DNA of 18,300 bases from positions 1 through 18,300 of the forward strand of contig MNYE01000062.1 in assembly GCA_001873005.1 (NCBI GenBank). Direction: 5' to 3'. The stretch is from Dehalococcoidia bacterium CG2_30_46_9. GTDB lineage: Bacteria; Chloroflexota; Dehalococcoidia; GIF9; AB-539-J10. The notes beneath the pieces were generated by a model. It made no database searches. It was not told the origin of the DNA and saw only the letters and a list, made by a program, of their open reading frames with translations. This document shows, in pieces, positions 1-8,032 of the stretch (positions are counted from its first letter, which is position 1; each line of letters begins with the position of its first letter). The position numbers were made by a program, and so were the translations under genes.

Positions 1-182
1 TCTTTTTCTCGGAAAATAGTATTTATTCGGGCGATCTTTTTCTTCACCTTAGGGATTTCACGATGATTTACCAGCTGCCGGGTGGCAAGACGAAAGCGAA
101 GGTTAAAAAGCTCTTCATGAGCCTCACTTAACTTTAGCCGTAGTTCTTCGCCACCAAGGGCTCGAATTTCGTCAGCCTTCAT
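1..182 (-). CDS. rpmC: 50S ribosomal protein L29 (uL29), C-terminus cut by window edge
   Basis: Structural protein of the large subunit, near the peptide exit tunnel. The visible 60 residues begin [18 protein letters not shown] and continue through [18 protein letters not shown] and a basic stretch with [11 protein letters not shown]. This is the usual two-helix L29 pattern with the conserved [13 protein letters not shown] segment. The ATG at 182 overlaps the end of rplP by 11 nt (rplP stop at 172-174), so translation is probably coupled. L29 is normally 60-70 residues, so only a few codons lie beyond the left edge. Its position after rplP is the standard S10-operon order; rpsQ would be expected next. 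Confidence 0.93.
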   Translation of the reverse strand, partial: MKADEIRALGGEELRLKLSEAHEELFNLRFRLATRQLVNHREIPKVKKKIARINTIFREK

Positions 183-597
183 TTTTGTATTCCCCTCTAA
201 TGACCATGCTGGTGGCGATGGGAAGTTTATATGAAGCAAGGTGTATTGCCTCCCGAGCTAAATCATCCTTTATGTCACTCAGTTCGAACATAATTCGGCC
301 TCGTTTCACTACAGCGACCCAGTGGTCAACGGGTCCTTTACCCCCACCCATTCTTGTCTCGGCGGGTTTCTTAGTCACAGCTTTATCTGGAAAGATACGT
401 ATCCATAATTTGCCGCCACGCCGCAAATAGCGAATAAAAACACGGCGGGCAGCTTCAATCTGCCTTGCCGTCACCCAGGCAGATTCTTCAGCTCTCATAC
501 CAAAGTCACCAAAGGCGATAAGGTTTCCTTGGCTGGCTTGCCCCTTTAATCGCCCTCTATGAACTTTGCGATACTTCACTCGCTTTGGTTGTAACAT
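172..597 (-). CDS. rplP: 50S ribosomal protein L16 (uL16)
   Basis: L16 binds 23S rRNA near the A site and helps shape the tRNA-accommodation region. The protein is 141 residues and starts [19 protein letters not shown]. It contains the conserved [28 protein letters not shown] and [14 protein letters not shown] blocks, which are family signatures. The frame stays open upstream to 780, but the start at 597 matches the family N-terminus and has a good Shine-Dalgarno sequence (GGAG, 8 nt upstream). The start lies inside the end of rpsC (41-nt overlap), and the end overlaps rpmC, so these genes are translationally coupled. Length is normal for the family. Confidence 0.96.
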   Translation of the reverse strand: MLQPKRVKYRKVHRGRLKGQASQGNLIAFGDFGMRAEESAWVTARQIEAARRVFIRYLRRGGKLWIRIFPDKAVTKKPAETRMGGGKGPVDHWVAVVKRGRIMFELSDIKDDLAREAIHLASYKLPIATSMVIRGEYKNEG

Positions 598-1240
598 TTT
601 CCTGACTCCTTGGCGGAAGGATATCGCCTTTATAAATCCACACCTTAACCCCAATACACCCCATAGTAGTATGGGCTTCAATAAACCCATAGTCAATGTC
701 GGCCCGCAATGTATGTAAAGGCATCCGACCTTGATGGGCACTTTCTGTTCGGGCAATCTCCACCCCACCAAGCCGGCCACTACATCTTATCTTCACGCCT
801 TTAGCGCCAGCGCCCAAAGTTCGGGAGATTGCCTGCCTAATTACGCGACGATATGGTACGCCATCCTCTATTCGTTCAGCCATGTTCTGTGCTACAAGGC
901 AGGCCTGGAGTTGAGGCGTCTCAACTTCTCTAATGGTTAACCTGATCTTCTCCCCGTTAATTTTTTCTAATTCAGTTCTCAAGGCTTCTACGTTTTGTCC
1001 CCCCCGTCCGATTAAAATGCCGGGGCGTGCTGCATAAAGCGTTACGCATGTCTCATTTCCTGGTCGTTCAATTTCTACCCGGGCAAGACCTCCTTCACGG
1101 CATTTTTTTTCAACAATCTGACGTAATTTCAGGTCTTTTTGTAACAGAGACGTATAATTCTTCTTCTCGGCATACCACTTTGTGTCCCAAGTTCGGATTA
1201 TGCCTAACCTGAAGCCAGTAGGATGAACTTTGTGTCCCAA
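557..1240 (-). CDS. rpsC: 30S ribosomal protein S3 (uS3)
   Basis: S3 sits at the mRNA entry channel of the small subunit and contributes to mRNA helicase activity. The protein is 227 residues. It begins [14 protein letters not shown], has a KH-type segment with [16 protein letters not shown] (around residues 73-88), and a C-terminal domain with [19 protein letters not shown] and [10 protein letters not shown]. The start codon is TTG at 1240, not ATG. It is supported by the family N-terminus and by a strong GAGGAG about 8 nt upstream. It lies 2 nt after the rplV stop. The serine-rich tail (residues from about 215) overlaps the rplP start and is variable in this family. Confidence 0.96.
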   Translation of the reverse strand: MGHKVHPTGFRLGIIRTWDTKWYAEKKNYTSLLQKDLKLRQIVEKKCREGGLARVEIERPGNETCVTLYAARPGILIGRGGQNVEALRTELEKINGEKIRLTIREVETPQLQACLVAQNMAERIEDGVPYRRVIRQAISRTLGAGAKGVKIRCSGRLGGVEIARTESAHQGRMPLHTLRADIDYGFIEAHTTMGCIGVKVWIYKGDILPPRSQENVTTKASEVSQSS

Positions 1241-1242
1241 GG

Positions 1243-1578
1243 TTATTTCTCCTCCTCAACGAAAACAGTAATGTGGCTGGATCGTTTCAAGATGGGACTT
1301 ATACGTCCCCTGGACTGTGGGCGAAATCTTTTTAAGGTGTGTCCCTTATTGGCAAAAATATCAACAATTTTAAGATCAGCCGGAGACATTTGAAAATTGT
1401 TCTCAGCATTGGCTGCCGCTGATTTGATCACCTTGAACAAAGCTTTGGCTGCTGGTCTAGGGACAAAGCTAAGAATAGCTAGAGCTTCATCCACCTTTTT
1501 ACCTCTAACCATGTCTACCACCAGGCAAACTTTCTGCGGTGAGATACCAATGTCTTTAGCTACTACTTTTACTTTCAT
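1243..1578 (-). CDS. rplV: 50S ribosomal protein L22 (uL22)
   Basis: L22 lines the polypeptide exit tunnel with its extended beta hairpin and binds several 23S domains. The protein is 111 residues. The order of conserved parts is KVKVVAKDIGISPQKVCLVVDMVRGK (N-terminal helix region), ALAILSFVPRPAAKALFKVIKSAAANAENN (globular core), and the tunnel hairpin with KGHTLKRFRPQSRGRISPILKRSSHITV. Length is typical. The start ATG at 1578 lies 6 nt beyond the rpsS stop, in the normal order S19-L22-S3. The Shine-Dalgarno sequence is weak (GAGAG), so coupling to rpsS is likely. Confidence 0.96.
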   Translation of the reverse strand: MKVKVVAKDIGISPQKVCLVVDMVRGKKVDEALAILSFVPRPAAKALFKVIKSAAANAENNFQMSPADLKIVDIFANKGHTLKRFRPQSRGRISPILKRSSHITVFVEEEK

Positions 1579-1584
1579 AGTGTT

Positions 1585-1878
1585 TTAGCTCTCTTTTTTC
1601 TGTACGGTGGTTACCTTAGCCTTGGTAATATGCCCTCTGAATGTTCGAGTAGGGGCAAATTCCGCCAATTTATTCCCCACCATGCTTTCAGTAATAAGGA
1701 CAGGTATGTGCGTTCTCCCATTATGCACAGCGATAGTGTGACCCAGCATTTGAGGCAAGATGGTGGAGGCACGAGACCAAGTCTTTATCACCGCCTTCTC
1801 TTTGGAGCGGTTAAGTGCCTCTATTCTCTTAAGCAACTTAGCATCACAAAAGGGACCCTTTTTCGTCGACCGCGACAT
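1585..1878 (-). CDS. rpsS: 30S ribosomal protein S19 (uS19)
   Basis: S19 is a head protein of the small subunit that contacts the A- and P-site tRNAs and the intersubunit bridge. The protein is 97 residues starting [20 protein letters not shown], with the conserved [30 protein letters not shown] core and the [16 protein letters not shown] motif. The frame is open up to 1899, but the start at 1878 matches the family and has GGAG 8 nt upstream. It begins one base after the rplB stop (TAA-A-ATG), so translation is almost certainly coupled. Confidence 0.96.
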   Translation of the reverse strand: MSRSTKKGPFCDAKLLKRIEALNRSKEKAVIKTWSRASTILPQMLGHTIAVHNGRTHIPVLITESMVGNKLAEFAPTRTFRGHITKAKVTTVQKKES

Positions 1879-1879
1879 T

Positions 1880-2701
1880 TTACTTTCTCCGTTGGACAAT
1901 CAATTTATTCGAAATTTTGTTAGGTTTTCGTGTCTTGCCCCAAACTGATTTGCCCCAAGGGGTTTTGGGATTCATACCTCTTGGGCATCTCCCTTCACCC
2001 CCTCCATGAGGGTGGTCACGAGGGGTCATAGCAGAACCTCGAACTGCGGGGCGGAGGCCTAGCCATCTCTTACGACCAGCTTTACCCAATATAATATTCT
2101 CATGCTCAACGTTACCTATTTGTCCAATAGTAGCCCAGCACTTAATATGAAATTTTCGCAATTCTCCTGAGGGTAAGCGAAGCAAAGCATAATTGCCCTC
2201 TTTACTCATAATCTCGGCAGCACTTCCGGCACCATGAACAACCTGCCCTCCCTTACCAGGCATAAATTCAACGTTATGGATTAAAGTGCCCATAGGAATA
2301 GAAGCCAGTGGTAAGGCATTCCCAGGCTTTATCTCCGCATCTTCACCCGCCTTCACAATATTCCCCACTCCAAGACCTAAAGGCGCAATAATATAGCGTT
2401 TTTCTCCATCGGCATAATGAACCAAAGCAATGCGAGCTCCCCGGTTGGGGTCATACTCAATTGAGGCTACCTTCCCGGGAATAGCAATTTTATCCCTCTT
2501 AAAATCAATAATGCGGAGTTTGCGCTTGTTTCCACCGCCGCGATGGCGCACTGTGATCACACCACGCGTATTGCGTCCCGCCTTCTTTTTCAAGGACACA
2601 AGCAACGACTTTTCCGGAGTATCTTTTGTTATCTCTTCAAAAGTGGCACAGGACATAAATCTTTTTCCCGGAGAAGTTGGCTTATAAGTCTTTAGTGTCA
2701 C
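1880..2701 (-). CDS. rplB: 50S ribosomal protein L2 (uL2)
   Basis: L2 is a primary 23S rRNA binder needed for subunit association and peptidyl-transferase assembly. The protein is 273 residues, which is normal. It has the N-terminal [12 protein letters not shown], the OB-fold region with [20 protein letters not shown], the middle SH3-like part, and the C-terminal [19 protein letters not shown] loop that carries the conserved histidine near the peptidyl-transferase centre. A strong Shine-Dalgarno (GAGGAGGG) lies just upstream, between this gene and the small bS22 gene, whose stop is 21 nt away. Position after L23 (with bS22 interposed) and before S19 follows S10-operon order. Confidence 0.97.
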   Translation of the reverse strand: MTLKTYKPTSPGKRFMSCATFEEITKDTPEKSLLVSLKKKAGRNTRGVITVRHRGGGNKRKLRIIDFKRDKIAIPGKVASIEYDPNRGARIALVHYADGEKRYIIAPLGLGVGNIVKAGEDAEIKPGNALPLASIPMGTLIHNVEFMPGKGGQVVHGAGSAAEIMSKEGNYALLRLPSGELRKFHIKCWATIGQIGNVEHENIILGKAGRKRWLGLRPAVRGSAMTPRDHPHGGGEGRCPRGMNPKTPWGKSVWGKTRKPNKISNKLIVQRRK

Positions 2702-2722
2702 ATTTCCCTCCTCTTTCTCATT

Positions 2723-2818
2723 CTATGGGTGCTTCCTTTGCCAGCGAGTTTTCTTCAAACGCTTCTCATACTTATGCTTGGATATTTTTTTCCTTCTCCA
2801 TTTAAGAACTGAGCCCAT
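2723..2818 (-). CDS. 31-residue ribosomal protein bS22 / AURKAIP1-COX24 domain (mS38-like)
   Basis: A very short gene of 31 codons, starting MGSVLKWRRKKISKHKYEK and ending in TRWQRKHP, with 16 basic residues (R, K or H). The pattern MGSV(I/L)K-x-RRK-(R/K)-(M/I)-SK-x-K-x-x-K-x-L-(R/K)-(R/K)-TR-x-QR is that of the AURKAIP1/COX24 domain. That family includes mitochondrial mS38 and the mycobacterial 30S protein bS22, located near the decoding region of the small subunit. It lies between rplW and rplB in the same direction, 21 nt before the rplB start. No Shine-Dalgarno sequence is visible upstream, because the AT-rich repeat at 2820-2906 abuts the start codon. Identification rests on sequence recognition. 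The in-operon position and full-length family match support a real gene. Confidence 0.86.
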   Translation of the reverse strand: MGSVLKWRRKKISKHKYEKRLKKTRWQRKHP

Positions 2819-2819
2819 T

Positions 2820-2906
2820 AGAAATTCAAAAAATTAAAATGCAAAGATTAAAATTACAATTCAAAATTCAAAACTTTTGCATTTTTCATTTTGCTTTTTT
2901 ATTTTC
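2820..2906. repeat. AT-rich interspersed repeat, copy A (rplW-bS22 gap)
   Basis: This fills nearly the whole gap between the rplW stop and the bS22 start. An A-rich half (AATTAAAATGCAAAG) is followed by a T-rich half (CTTTTGCATTTTTC), giving an imperfect inverted repeat centred on CAAAACTTTT. Similar elements lie at 4543-4640 and 13822-13916. In all three the T-rich half is transcribed second, so they have the same orientation relative to the gene direction. Confidence 0.72.
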
Positions 2907-2908
2907 TT

Positions 2909-3193
2909 TTAAACACCTTCAAATAGAGTTATTTTATATCCTGCTTCCAGAGTAACTACTGCTTTCTTCCACGATGAACTGGTTACTTCTCGCCGCCCCA
3001 TTCTCCTTGCCTTTCCGGGAATAGTCATGACATTAACCTTAGCCACTCTTACCTTAAAAGCTTGCTCCACTGCTTCCTGAATCTGAAACTTGCTAGCCTC
3101 ACGAGCTACTTCAAAGCTATATTTATTGGCGGCTTGAAGCAAAGTAGCTTTCTCCGTGACTAAAGGACGCCGCAAAACTTCATACAGATGCAT
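2909..3193 (-). CDS. rplW: 50S ribosomal protein L23 (uL23)
   Basis: L23 lies at the exit-tunnel mouth and docks trigger factor and SRP. The protein is 94 residues starting MHLYEVLRRPLVTEKATLL, with NKYSFEVAREASKFQIQEAVEQAFKVRVAKVNVM and a basic loop KARRMGRRE, all typical. The frame is open to 3265, but residues upstream of 3193 are translated repeat sequence and do not belong to the family. The ATG at 3193 overlaps the rplD end by 14 nt. The upstream ribosome binding region is repeat-derived and poor (GAGGGTGAAGAGAG), so L23 translation probably depends on ribosomes finishing rplD. Confidence 0.94.
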   Translation of the reverse strand: MHLYEVLRRPLVTEKATLLQAANKYSFEVAREASKFQIQEAVEQAFKVRVAKVNVMTIPGKARRMGRREVTSSSWKKAVVTLEAGYKITLFEGV

Positions 3194-3911
3194 GACTCTC
3201 TTCACCCTCTCCTTCTTCCTCTCCCTTGAAGGGAGAGGAAGAAGGGTGGCCCTCGTCCACCCCACCCTTTATCTGGCGAGGGACGTGAGGGCGCCCCCAA
3301 ATCTTTTCTATGATGCGTATTGCCGATACAGTACATATTAGTGTTTCGTAAGAAAGTAAATCTAGCACGTTAGTTAGAGCCGAAGGCATAACCTTAACGT
3401 TGCTTAGGTTACCGGCCGATTTAACTATATTTGGCATGGAGTGAGGCGTAAGAATTAAAACGGAGGAGTTGACACCAAGCGCCGATAAGAGATTGATCAT
3501 GTTTTTTGTTTTGGGCTGCGGAAAATCAAAGTCCTCTACCATTCTTATATTCCCCTCTCGGACTTTAGTCGAAAGTAGACATTTTATCGCTAGACGCCTC
3601 ATCTTCTTGGGCATTGACTGGCGGTAGCAGCGTGGTTTAGGACCAAAAACTATCCCACCCCCTTTGAGGAGGGGTGATTTTATATCTCCCCTTCGTGCTC
3701 TTCCGGTATGCTTCTGCGCATAAAGCTTTCTTGTGCTGCCACTTACTTCGCCTCTAGTCTTGGTAGATGCAGTACCTTGCCGCTTATTAGCCAACTGCCT
3801 CACCATTGCCTGGTGGACTACAGCTTCATTAAAGGGGATAGCGAAAATATCCTCGCTAATCTCTACCTGACCAGCAATTTCACCCGTTAAGCCATAAACT
3901 GAAATCAGCAT
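3180..3911 (-). CDS. rplD: 50S ribosomal protein L4 (uL4) with repeat-derived C-terminal tail
   Basis: L4 binds domain I of 23S rRNA and reaches into the exit tunnel; in some bacteria it also represses its own operon. The start at 3911 (MLISVYGLTGEIAGQVEIS) is one base after the rplC stop (TAA-A-ATG). Conserved blocks are the QGTASTKTRGEVSGSTRKLYAQKHTGRARRGD loop and GGGIVFGPKPR. The protein is 243 residues, against about 205-210 usual. The recognisable core ends near IIEKIWGR (about residue 207). The remaining 30-odd residues (GGVDEGHPSSSPF and a run of Glu/Gly) are encoded by a palindromic repeat block at 3211-3283. The frame is open to 3950, but the extra N-terminal residues are not family-like. 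Confidence 0.94.
   Translation of the reverse strand: MLISVYGLTGEIAGQVEISEDIFAIPFNEAVVHQAMVRQLANKRQGTASTKTRGEVSGSTRKLYAQKHTGRARRGDIKSPLLKGGGIVFGPKPRCYRQSMPKKMRRLAIKCLLSTKVREGNIRMVEDFDFPQPKTKNMINLLSALGVNSSVLILTPHSMPNIVKSAGNLSNVKVMPSALTNVLDLLSYETLICTVSAIRIIEKIWGRPHVPRQIKGGVDEGHPSSSPFKGEEEGEGEESHASV
3211..3245. repeat. 35-bp near-perfect palindrome in the end of rplD
   Basis: The arms CCTTCTTCCTCTCCCTT (3211-3227) and its exact reverse complement (3229-3245) are separated by one base. The core CCTCTCCCTT-G-AAGGGAGAGG recurs, with a 2-nt loss, between atpD and atpC (15327-15346). On the transcript this would form a very stable hairpin about 20 nt before the rplW start. It is translated in the rplD frame as part of the non-conserved tail. 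Confidence 0.85.
3263..3283 (+). repeat. 21-bp repeat unit shared with the rpsP tail
   Basis: The sequence at 3263-3283 (core TTATCTGGCGAGGGA) matches the reverse complement of 16057-16077 at 20 of 21 positions. Here it sits in the tail of rplD; the other copy sits in the tail of rpsP, in the opposite orientation relative to the gene. Both are translated, in different frames, into unrelated residues (around VPRQIKGG here, HPLSGEGQ in S16). Confidence 0.8.
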
Positions 3912-3912
3912 T

Positions 3913-4539
3913 TTATTCCTTTGCCTTCCGGATAACCAGCAATCCTCCATTGGCTCCAGGTATTGCTCCCTTTAATAAGAGTAAGTTGCGATTCTGCTCA
4001 GTGTGGACCACCTGGAGATTGCGTACTGTCACCCTTTCACTCCCCATATGCCCTGCCATACGCGTACCTTTAAGCACGCGACCTGGGGATGTAGTGGCAC
4101 CAATTGAGCCAGGAGCACGATGGCGATCAGATTGCCCGTGAGTCTTGGGTCCGCCAGCAAAATGATGACGCTTCACCACACCGGCAAAACCCTTACCTTT
4201 AGAGAAACCAATTACATCCACAAGGTCACCCGGCTTTAGAAAACTAACATCTACTTTGTCGCCGCGTTTGCCCTGAACTTGATTCAGGGCTATGTCTTCA
4301 GTCCTGAACTCACGCAGATAGCGAAACTTGCCCAAATCCTTAAGATGCCCACCTTCCGGGGCACTGAGATGCTTAACCTCTTCAAAGCCCAACTGAATAG
4401 CATTATAACCGCTTTCCGCTTGACTCTTTATCTGTGTTATTACACAGGGTCCTGCTTCTACGGCGGTTACCCCAACTAGCTCTCCGTCCCCTTGCAGGAA
4501 CTGGGTCATGCCTATTTTTTTACCAATAATACCTATCAT
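3913..4539 (-). CDS. rplC: 50S ribosomal protein L3 (uL3)
   Basis: L3 is an early-assembly protein whose extended loop reaches the peptidyl-transferase centre. Conserved parts are IGIIGKKIGMTQFL, the REFR segment, SKGKGFAGVVKRHHFAGGPKTHGQSDRHRAPGSIG, and MAGHMGSERVTVRNLQVV. The length of about 208 residues is normal. Two adjacent ATG codons (4542 and 4539) could start translation. I chose the second, which gives the family-like MIGIIGKKIGMTQF, but cannot exclude the first. No Shine-Dalgarno is visible, because the AT-rich repeat copy B abuts the start. A palindromic repeat (4271-4289) lies in frame within the gene, encoding ALNQVQG between REFRTED and KVDV. Confidence 0.95.
   Translation of the reverse strand: MIGIIGKKIGMTQFLQGDGELVGVTAVEAGPCVITQIKSQAESGYNAIQLGFEEVKHLSAPEGGHLKDLGKFRYLREFRTEDIALNQVQGKRGDKVDVSFLKPGDLVDVIGFSKGKGFAGVVKRHHFAGGPKTHGQSDRHRAPGSIGATTSPGRVLKGTRMAGHMGSERVTVRNLQVVHTEQNRNLLLLKGAIPGANGGLLVIRKAKE
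4271..4289. repeat. CCTGAA palindrome inside rplC
   Basis: CCCTGAACTTGATTCAGGG consists of 7-bp perfect arms (8 if the flanking G and C are counted) and a 5-nt loop. The same element occurs at 12923-12941 and, in reverse orientation, at 16126-16144. Here it is in frame in rplC, in a loop region before KVDVSFLKPGDLVDV. Confidence 0.85.
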
Positions 4540-4542
4540 CAA

Positions 4543-4640
4543 AAATCAAAGATAAAACATCAAAATGACAACTCAAAATACAAAACTTTTTGCTTTTTGC
4601 TCTGTATCTTTGCATTTTGCATTTTGAGTTTTGATTTTCT
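4543..4640. repeat. AT-rich interspersed repeat, copy B (rpsJ-rplC gap)
   Basis: This occupies the entire gap between the rpsJ stop (4641) and the rplC start. It matches the reverse complement of copy C over long stretches, for example AAAACATCAAAA, CAAAACTTTT and TTTTTGCTCTGT in the same order. An A-rich half followed by a T-rich half makes an imperfect inverted repeat. Confidence 0.8.
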
Positions 4641-4949
4641 TCATAATTTAATATCTACTTCCACTCCAGATGCCAAATTAAGTTGAGTCAGAGCATCTAT
4701 TGTTTTAGGATTTGGTTGCAAAATATCAATTAACCTCTTATGGGTACGAATTTCAAATTGCTCTCTAGAATCTTTGTCAATGTTAGGGGAGCGGATAACA
4801 CAAAATTTTTCAATACGCGTAGGCAAAGGTACGGGGCCGACGACTACAGCTCCCGTACGCTCTACAGCCTCCACTATTTGCTTGACTGCCTGGTCAAGCA
4901 ATCTGTGGTCAAAGCTTTTGACCTTAACACGGACTTTTTGCCCTGTCAT
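4641..4949 (-). CDS. rpsJ: 30S ribosomal protein S10 (uS10)
   Basis: S10 is a head protein of the small subunit, also known as NusE in transcription antitermination. The protein is 102 residues: [41 protein letters not shown] is followed by the conserved [24 protein letters not shown] loop and a hydrophobic end VEVDIKL. The start ATG at 4949 overlaps the fusA stop by 4 nt (ATGA). A Shine-Dalgarno (AAGGAAGGA) lies just upstream, inside fusA. In many bacteria tuf separates fusA and rpsJ; here it is absent, fusing the str and S10 operons directly. Confidence 0.97.
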   Translation of the reverse strand: MTGQKVRVKVKSFDHRLLDQAVKQIVEAVERTGAVVVGPVPLPTRIEKFCVIRSPNIDKDSREQFEIRTHKRLIDILQPNPKTIDALTQLNLASGVEVDIKL

Positions 4950-7072
4950 TTATCCTTCCTTGCGTGAGAGAAACCTCCTGCCACGATGCGCCCAGTCAAA
5001 TCATCTGGCAATTCTTTATAGCTATGGAACTGCATGGTATAGCTTGCCCTTCCCTGACTGAGTGACCTTAAATCGCTGGCAAACCCGAAGGTTTCTGCTA
5101 AGGGAATAAGGCAGTGAATAATGAAGGAATCCTCGTGACTCTCAATATTCTCGATATGAGTTCTACGAGAATTTAGATTTCCCACAATGTCTCCCAGGAA
5201 TTGAGCCGGAGTCACTATTTCCATTTCCATAATTGGCTCAAGGGCTACGGGCTTGGCTTTCCTTAGTCCTTCCTTAATGGCCAAAGAGGCTGCCATCTTG
5301 AAAGCAATATCTGAGGAGTCAACTTCGTGGTAGCTACCATCATATAATGTCACTTTGATGTCCACTACAGGATAACCTGCTAGACTGCCACTCCCGAGAG
5401 CCGACTTAGCGCCAGCTTGTATTGCGGGGACGAATTCCCTAGGTATGGTCCCGCCGCGTAGTTGTTCCAAAAACTCGAATCCCTTGCCTCGCTCGTTAGG
5501 CTCAAGTTTCAGCCAGACATGTCCATACTGTCCTTTGCCTCCAGACTGGTGGATAAATCTCCCTTCAGATTCTACTGGAATGGTAATTGTTTCTTTGTAA
5601 GCTACCTGAGGCTTACCAACATTCGCCTTTACGCCAAATTCACGCAACATTCGTTCCACCATTACTTCGAGATGGAGTTCACCCATTCCGGAGATAATGT
5701 TTTGACCTGTTTCCTGATCATAGTAAACTTTAAAGGTCGGATCCTCAACAGTAAGCTTACCCAGTACATCATCCAACTTATCCTGCTCTACTTTGGTTTT
5801 GGGCTCAATTGCCATAGAAAGCACCGGCTCAGCAAATCGTATAGCCTCAAAAAGTATAGGTCGCGAGGCTTCACAAAGAGTATCTCCTGTGGATGTCTTT
5901 TTAAGCCCCACAGTAGCTACAATGCTTCCAGTGTCAGCATAGTCCACCTCTTCACGGTGATTAGCATGCATCACATATAATTTGCCTAGACGCTCCTTCT
6001 CACCTATGGTAGAGTTGAATACCTGTGCCCCGGCGCGTACCATCCCCGAATAGACACGGATATAGGTCAATCTCCCCATGAACGGGTCAGAAACCGTCTT
6101 GAATGCCAGGCTTGAGAAAGGTTCATCATCGCGTGGTTGGCAAAAAACTTCCCCTTCTCCGTTGAGTTTTCTAGCACGTATTGGTGGAATATCAAGAGGA
6201 GTGGGGAGGTAATCCACAATAGCATTGAGCAGGGGTTGAATTCCTTTACCCCTCAAAGCACTACCACAGAGGACAGGCATTACCTTACCCGCAACTGTCA
6301 GTCTCCTTATAGCTGCTTTCAACTCAGGAACAGAGATATCCTTTCCTTCAAGATACATTGCCATAATCTGGTTGTCATTCTCAGCTATTTTTTCTATCAG
6401 TGCTTGGCGATAGCTCACTGCTATGTTTAAGACACTTTCCGGTATGGGGACTTCTGTTGGCACTATATCAAGGTTGTCGGGAAAAACGAAAGTCTTGCTC
6501 TCCACAAGGTCTATAACCCCCCGAAAAAGATTCTCAGAACCCAATGGAAGCTGTATCGGCAATGCCAAAGCTCGTAAGCGCTTCTCAATTGTGGAGATGG
6601 TGTAGTAGAAATCAGCTCCAACCCGGTCCATCTTGTTGACGAAACAAATCCTGGCTACATGATATTTATCCGCCTGACGCCATACAGCTTCGGATTGAGC
6701 TTCTACCCCGGCAACACCATCAAAAATTACCACACCACCATCCAATACTCGCAGGCTACGTTCCACTTCAGCGGTAAAATCTACATGCCCGGGAGTATCA
6801 ATTATGTTTATACGGTGGTCACACCAGTAACAAGCAGTGGCAGCGGCTTTAATAGTAATACCGCGCTCCCTTTCCTGCTCCATCCAATCCATCACGGCCG
6901 TCCCTTCATCCACACTCCCAATCTTATAGGTACGCCCTGTGTAATAAAGAATCATCTCCGTAGTCGTCGTCTTGCCAGCATCTATATGGGCAATAATCCC
7001 TATATTTCGTATCTTTTCCAAAGGAAAAGTTCGTAGCACCTGTTTATCCTTTACCTCGAGTATTGCTTTCAC
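4946..7072 (-). CDS. fusA: Translation elongation factor G
   Basis: The GTPase that drives tRNA-mRNA translocation and, with RRF, ribosome recycling. The G motifs are in place: AHIDAGKT (28-35), RGITI (70-74), DTPGH (92-96), NKMD (146-149). Domains II-V follow, with VAYKETI and the domain IV segment [16 protein letters not shown]. The start given is GTG at 7072, giving 708 residues, slightly long. A second in-frame GTG at 7039 would give the canonical N-terminus ([15 protein letters not shown]) and has AAGGA about 7 nt upstream, so the true start may be there. It lies 9 nt after rpsG and overlaps rpsJ by 4 nt. The switch I sequence ([13 protein letters not shown]) is somewhat unlike the usual GITI-x-SAATT. 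Confidence 0.96.
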   Translation of the reverse strand: MKAILEVKDKQVLRTFPLEKIRNIGIIAHIDAGKTTTTEMILYYTGRTYKIGSVDEGTAVMDWMEQERERGITIKAAATACYWCDHRINIIDTPGHVDFTAEVERSLRVLDGGVVIFDGVAGVEAQSEAVWRQADKYHVARICFVNKMDRVGADFYYTISTIEKRLRALALPIQLPLGSENLFRGVIDLVESKTFVFPDNLDIVPTEVPIPESVLNIAVSYRQALIEKIAENDNQIMAMYLEGKDISVPELKAAIRRLTVAGKVMPVLCGSALRGKGIQPLLNAIVDYLPTPLDIPPIRARKLNGEGEVFCQPRDDEPFSSLAFKTVSDPFMGRLTYIRVYSGMVRAGAQVFNSTIGEKERLGKLYVMHANHREEVDYADTGSIVATVGLKKTSTGDTLCEASRPILFEAIRFAEPVLSMAIEPKTKVEQDKLDDVLGKLTVEDPTFKVYYDQETGQNIISGMGELHLEVMVERMLREFGVKANVGKPQVAYKETITIPVESEGRFIHQSGGKGQYGHVWLKLEPNERGKGFEFLEQLRGGTIPREFVPAIQAGAKSALGSGSLAGYPVVDIKVTLYDGSYHEVDSSDIAFKMAASLAIKEGLRKAKPVALEPIMEMEIVTPAQFLGDIVGNLNSRRTHIENIESHEDSFIIHCLIPLAETFGFASDLRSLSQGRASYTMQFHSYKELPDDLTGRIVAGGFSHARKDK

Positions 7073-7081
7073 TGTAGTTCT

Positions 7082-7555
7082 TTACCAGCGAAAATGAGCG
7101 AAAGCCTTATTGGCCTGGGCCATTTTATGAGCGTCTTCACGTTTCTTAATTGTTGTTCCTCGACCTTGAAAAGCATCAACTAGTTCATTAGCGAGCTTCT
7201 TTCCCATGGATTTGCCCCCCTGCCCTCTCGCTGAAGTGATAAGCCAACGCATAGCTAATGTCTGCCCGCGATCTGCCTTTACCTCTATGGGAACTTGATA
7301 GGTGGCACCTCCTACACGACGAGATCTAACCATAAGGAGCGGCGTGGCGTTTTTGATTGCTTGCTGCAAAACATCCAAGGGCTCTTTTTCCAGTTGTTGA
7401 CTGGCGAGCAACAAGGCATCATAAAAAATACGCTCAGCCGTAGCTTTTTGCCCCCGCATCATAATCTTGTTAATAAACTTAGCCACGGCGACGCTCCTAT
7501 ATTGAGCATCCGGAGGTATCGCTCTTTTTATTACTTTCTTAGCTTTTCTTGGCAT
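7082..7555 (-). CDS. rpsG: 30S ribosomal protein S7 (uS7)
   Basis: S7 is the assembly initiator of the 30S head and contacts E-site tRNA; in Escherichia coli it represses the str operon. The protein is 157 residues, the normal length. Conserved parts are AVAKFINKIMMRGQKATAERIFYDAL, KNATPLLMVRSRRVGGATYQVPIEV, and KKREDAHKMAQANKAFAHFRW, which is the typical C-terminal end. It starts with ATG 14 nt after the rpsL stop, in the order S12-S7-EF-G. No strong Shine-Dalgarno is visible directly upstream. Confidence 0.97.
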   Translation of the reverse strand: MPRKAKKVIKRAIPPDAQYRSVAVAKFINKIMMRGQKATAERIFYDALLLASQQLEKEPLDVLQQAIKNATPLLMVRSRRVGGATYQVPIEVKADRGQTLAMRWLITSARGQGGKSMGKKLANELVDAFQGRGTTIKKREDAHKMAQANKAFAHFRW

Positions 7556-7569
7556 CTAATTCTTTTATT

Positions 7570-8001
7570 TTATTGCTCCCCAGTTTTTTCCTTTGCCCGC
7601 TTAGCTCCATATCTACTGCGACCTTGCCTTCGACTGGCTACTCCCTCGGTATCCAATGTTCCCCGAACGATGTGGTAGCGAACTCCTGGGCAATCTTTCA
7701 CTCTGCCACCACGAATCAAAACTACTGAATGTTCCTGTAAATTATGTCCTTCTCCCGGGATGTAGGCAACCACCTTCACACCATTTGTTAGCCTGACCTT
7801 GGCAATTTTGCGCAGTGCCGAATTAGGCTTTTTCGGCGTAACAGTTTTGACTTGAATGCAAACGCCCCTTTTTTGAGGTGAACCTTGAGTCCACTTAGTT
7901 TCACTTTTCATCACATTATAAATAACATGTAATGCTGGGGCCTTAGTTCGCCCTTTGCGCCGCTCTCGGCCCTTACAAACAAGCTGGTTAATCGTTGGCA
8001 T
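7570..8001 (-). CDS. rpsL: 30S ribosomal protein S12 (uS12)
   Basis: S12 is at the decoding centre and is the streptomycin-resistance locus. The protein is 143 residues from [19 protein letters not shown]. It has the conserved [48 protein letters not shown] and GRSRYG motifs. The lysine of TPKKPNS and the lysine of GGRVKD, both known resistance positions, are wild type. An insert of about 14 residues ([15 protein letters not shown]) precedes the SPQKRGVC motif. Firmicute S12 has a similar loop, while enterobacterial S12 lacks it. The ATG at 8001 is chosen over an in-frame upstream TTG (8034) because it matches the family start and has AAAGGGG upstream. First gene of the operon. Confidence 0.97.
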   Translation of the reverse strand: MPTINQLVCKGRERRKGRTKAPALHVIYNVMKSETKWTQGSPQKRGVCIQVKTVTPKKPNSALRKIAKVRLTNGVKVVAYIPGEGHNLQEHSVVLIRGGRVKDCPGVRYHIVRGTLDTEGVASRRQGRSRYGAKRAKEKTGEQ

Positions 8002-8032
8002 TTTTATGCCCCTTTCAACAATTTTAGCAAGC

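Noticed and set aside
3194..3265. An N-terminal extension of rplW (open from 3265).
   Set aside because: The extra residues are translated repeat sequence and do not match the L23 family; the ATG at 3193 fits the family start.
3655..3680. A CCCCCTTTGAGGAGGGG palindrome in rplD that looks like another repeat copy.
   Set aside because: It encodes SPLLKGGGIVFGPKPR, which is the conserved L4 motif (SPxxxGGGxxFGPKPR). The match to a repeat is likely a codon coincidence.
5462..5980. A 172-codon plus-strand open frame antisense to fusA.
   Set aside because: It lies wholly inside the conserved EF-G frame and has no recognisable domain; antisense open frames are expected there.
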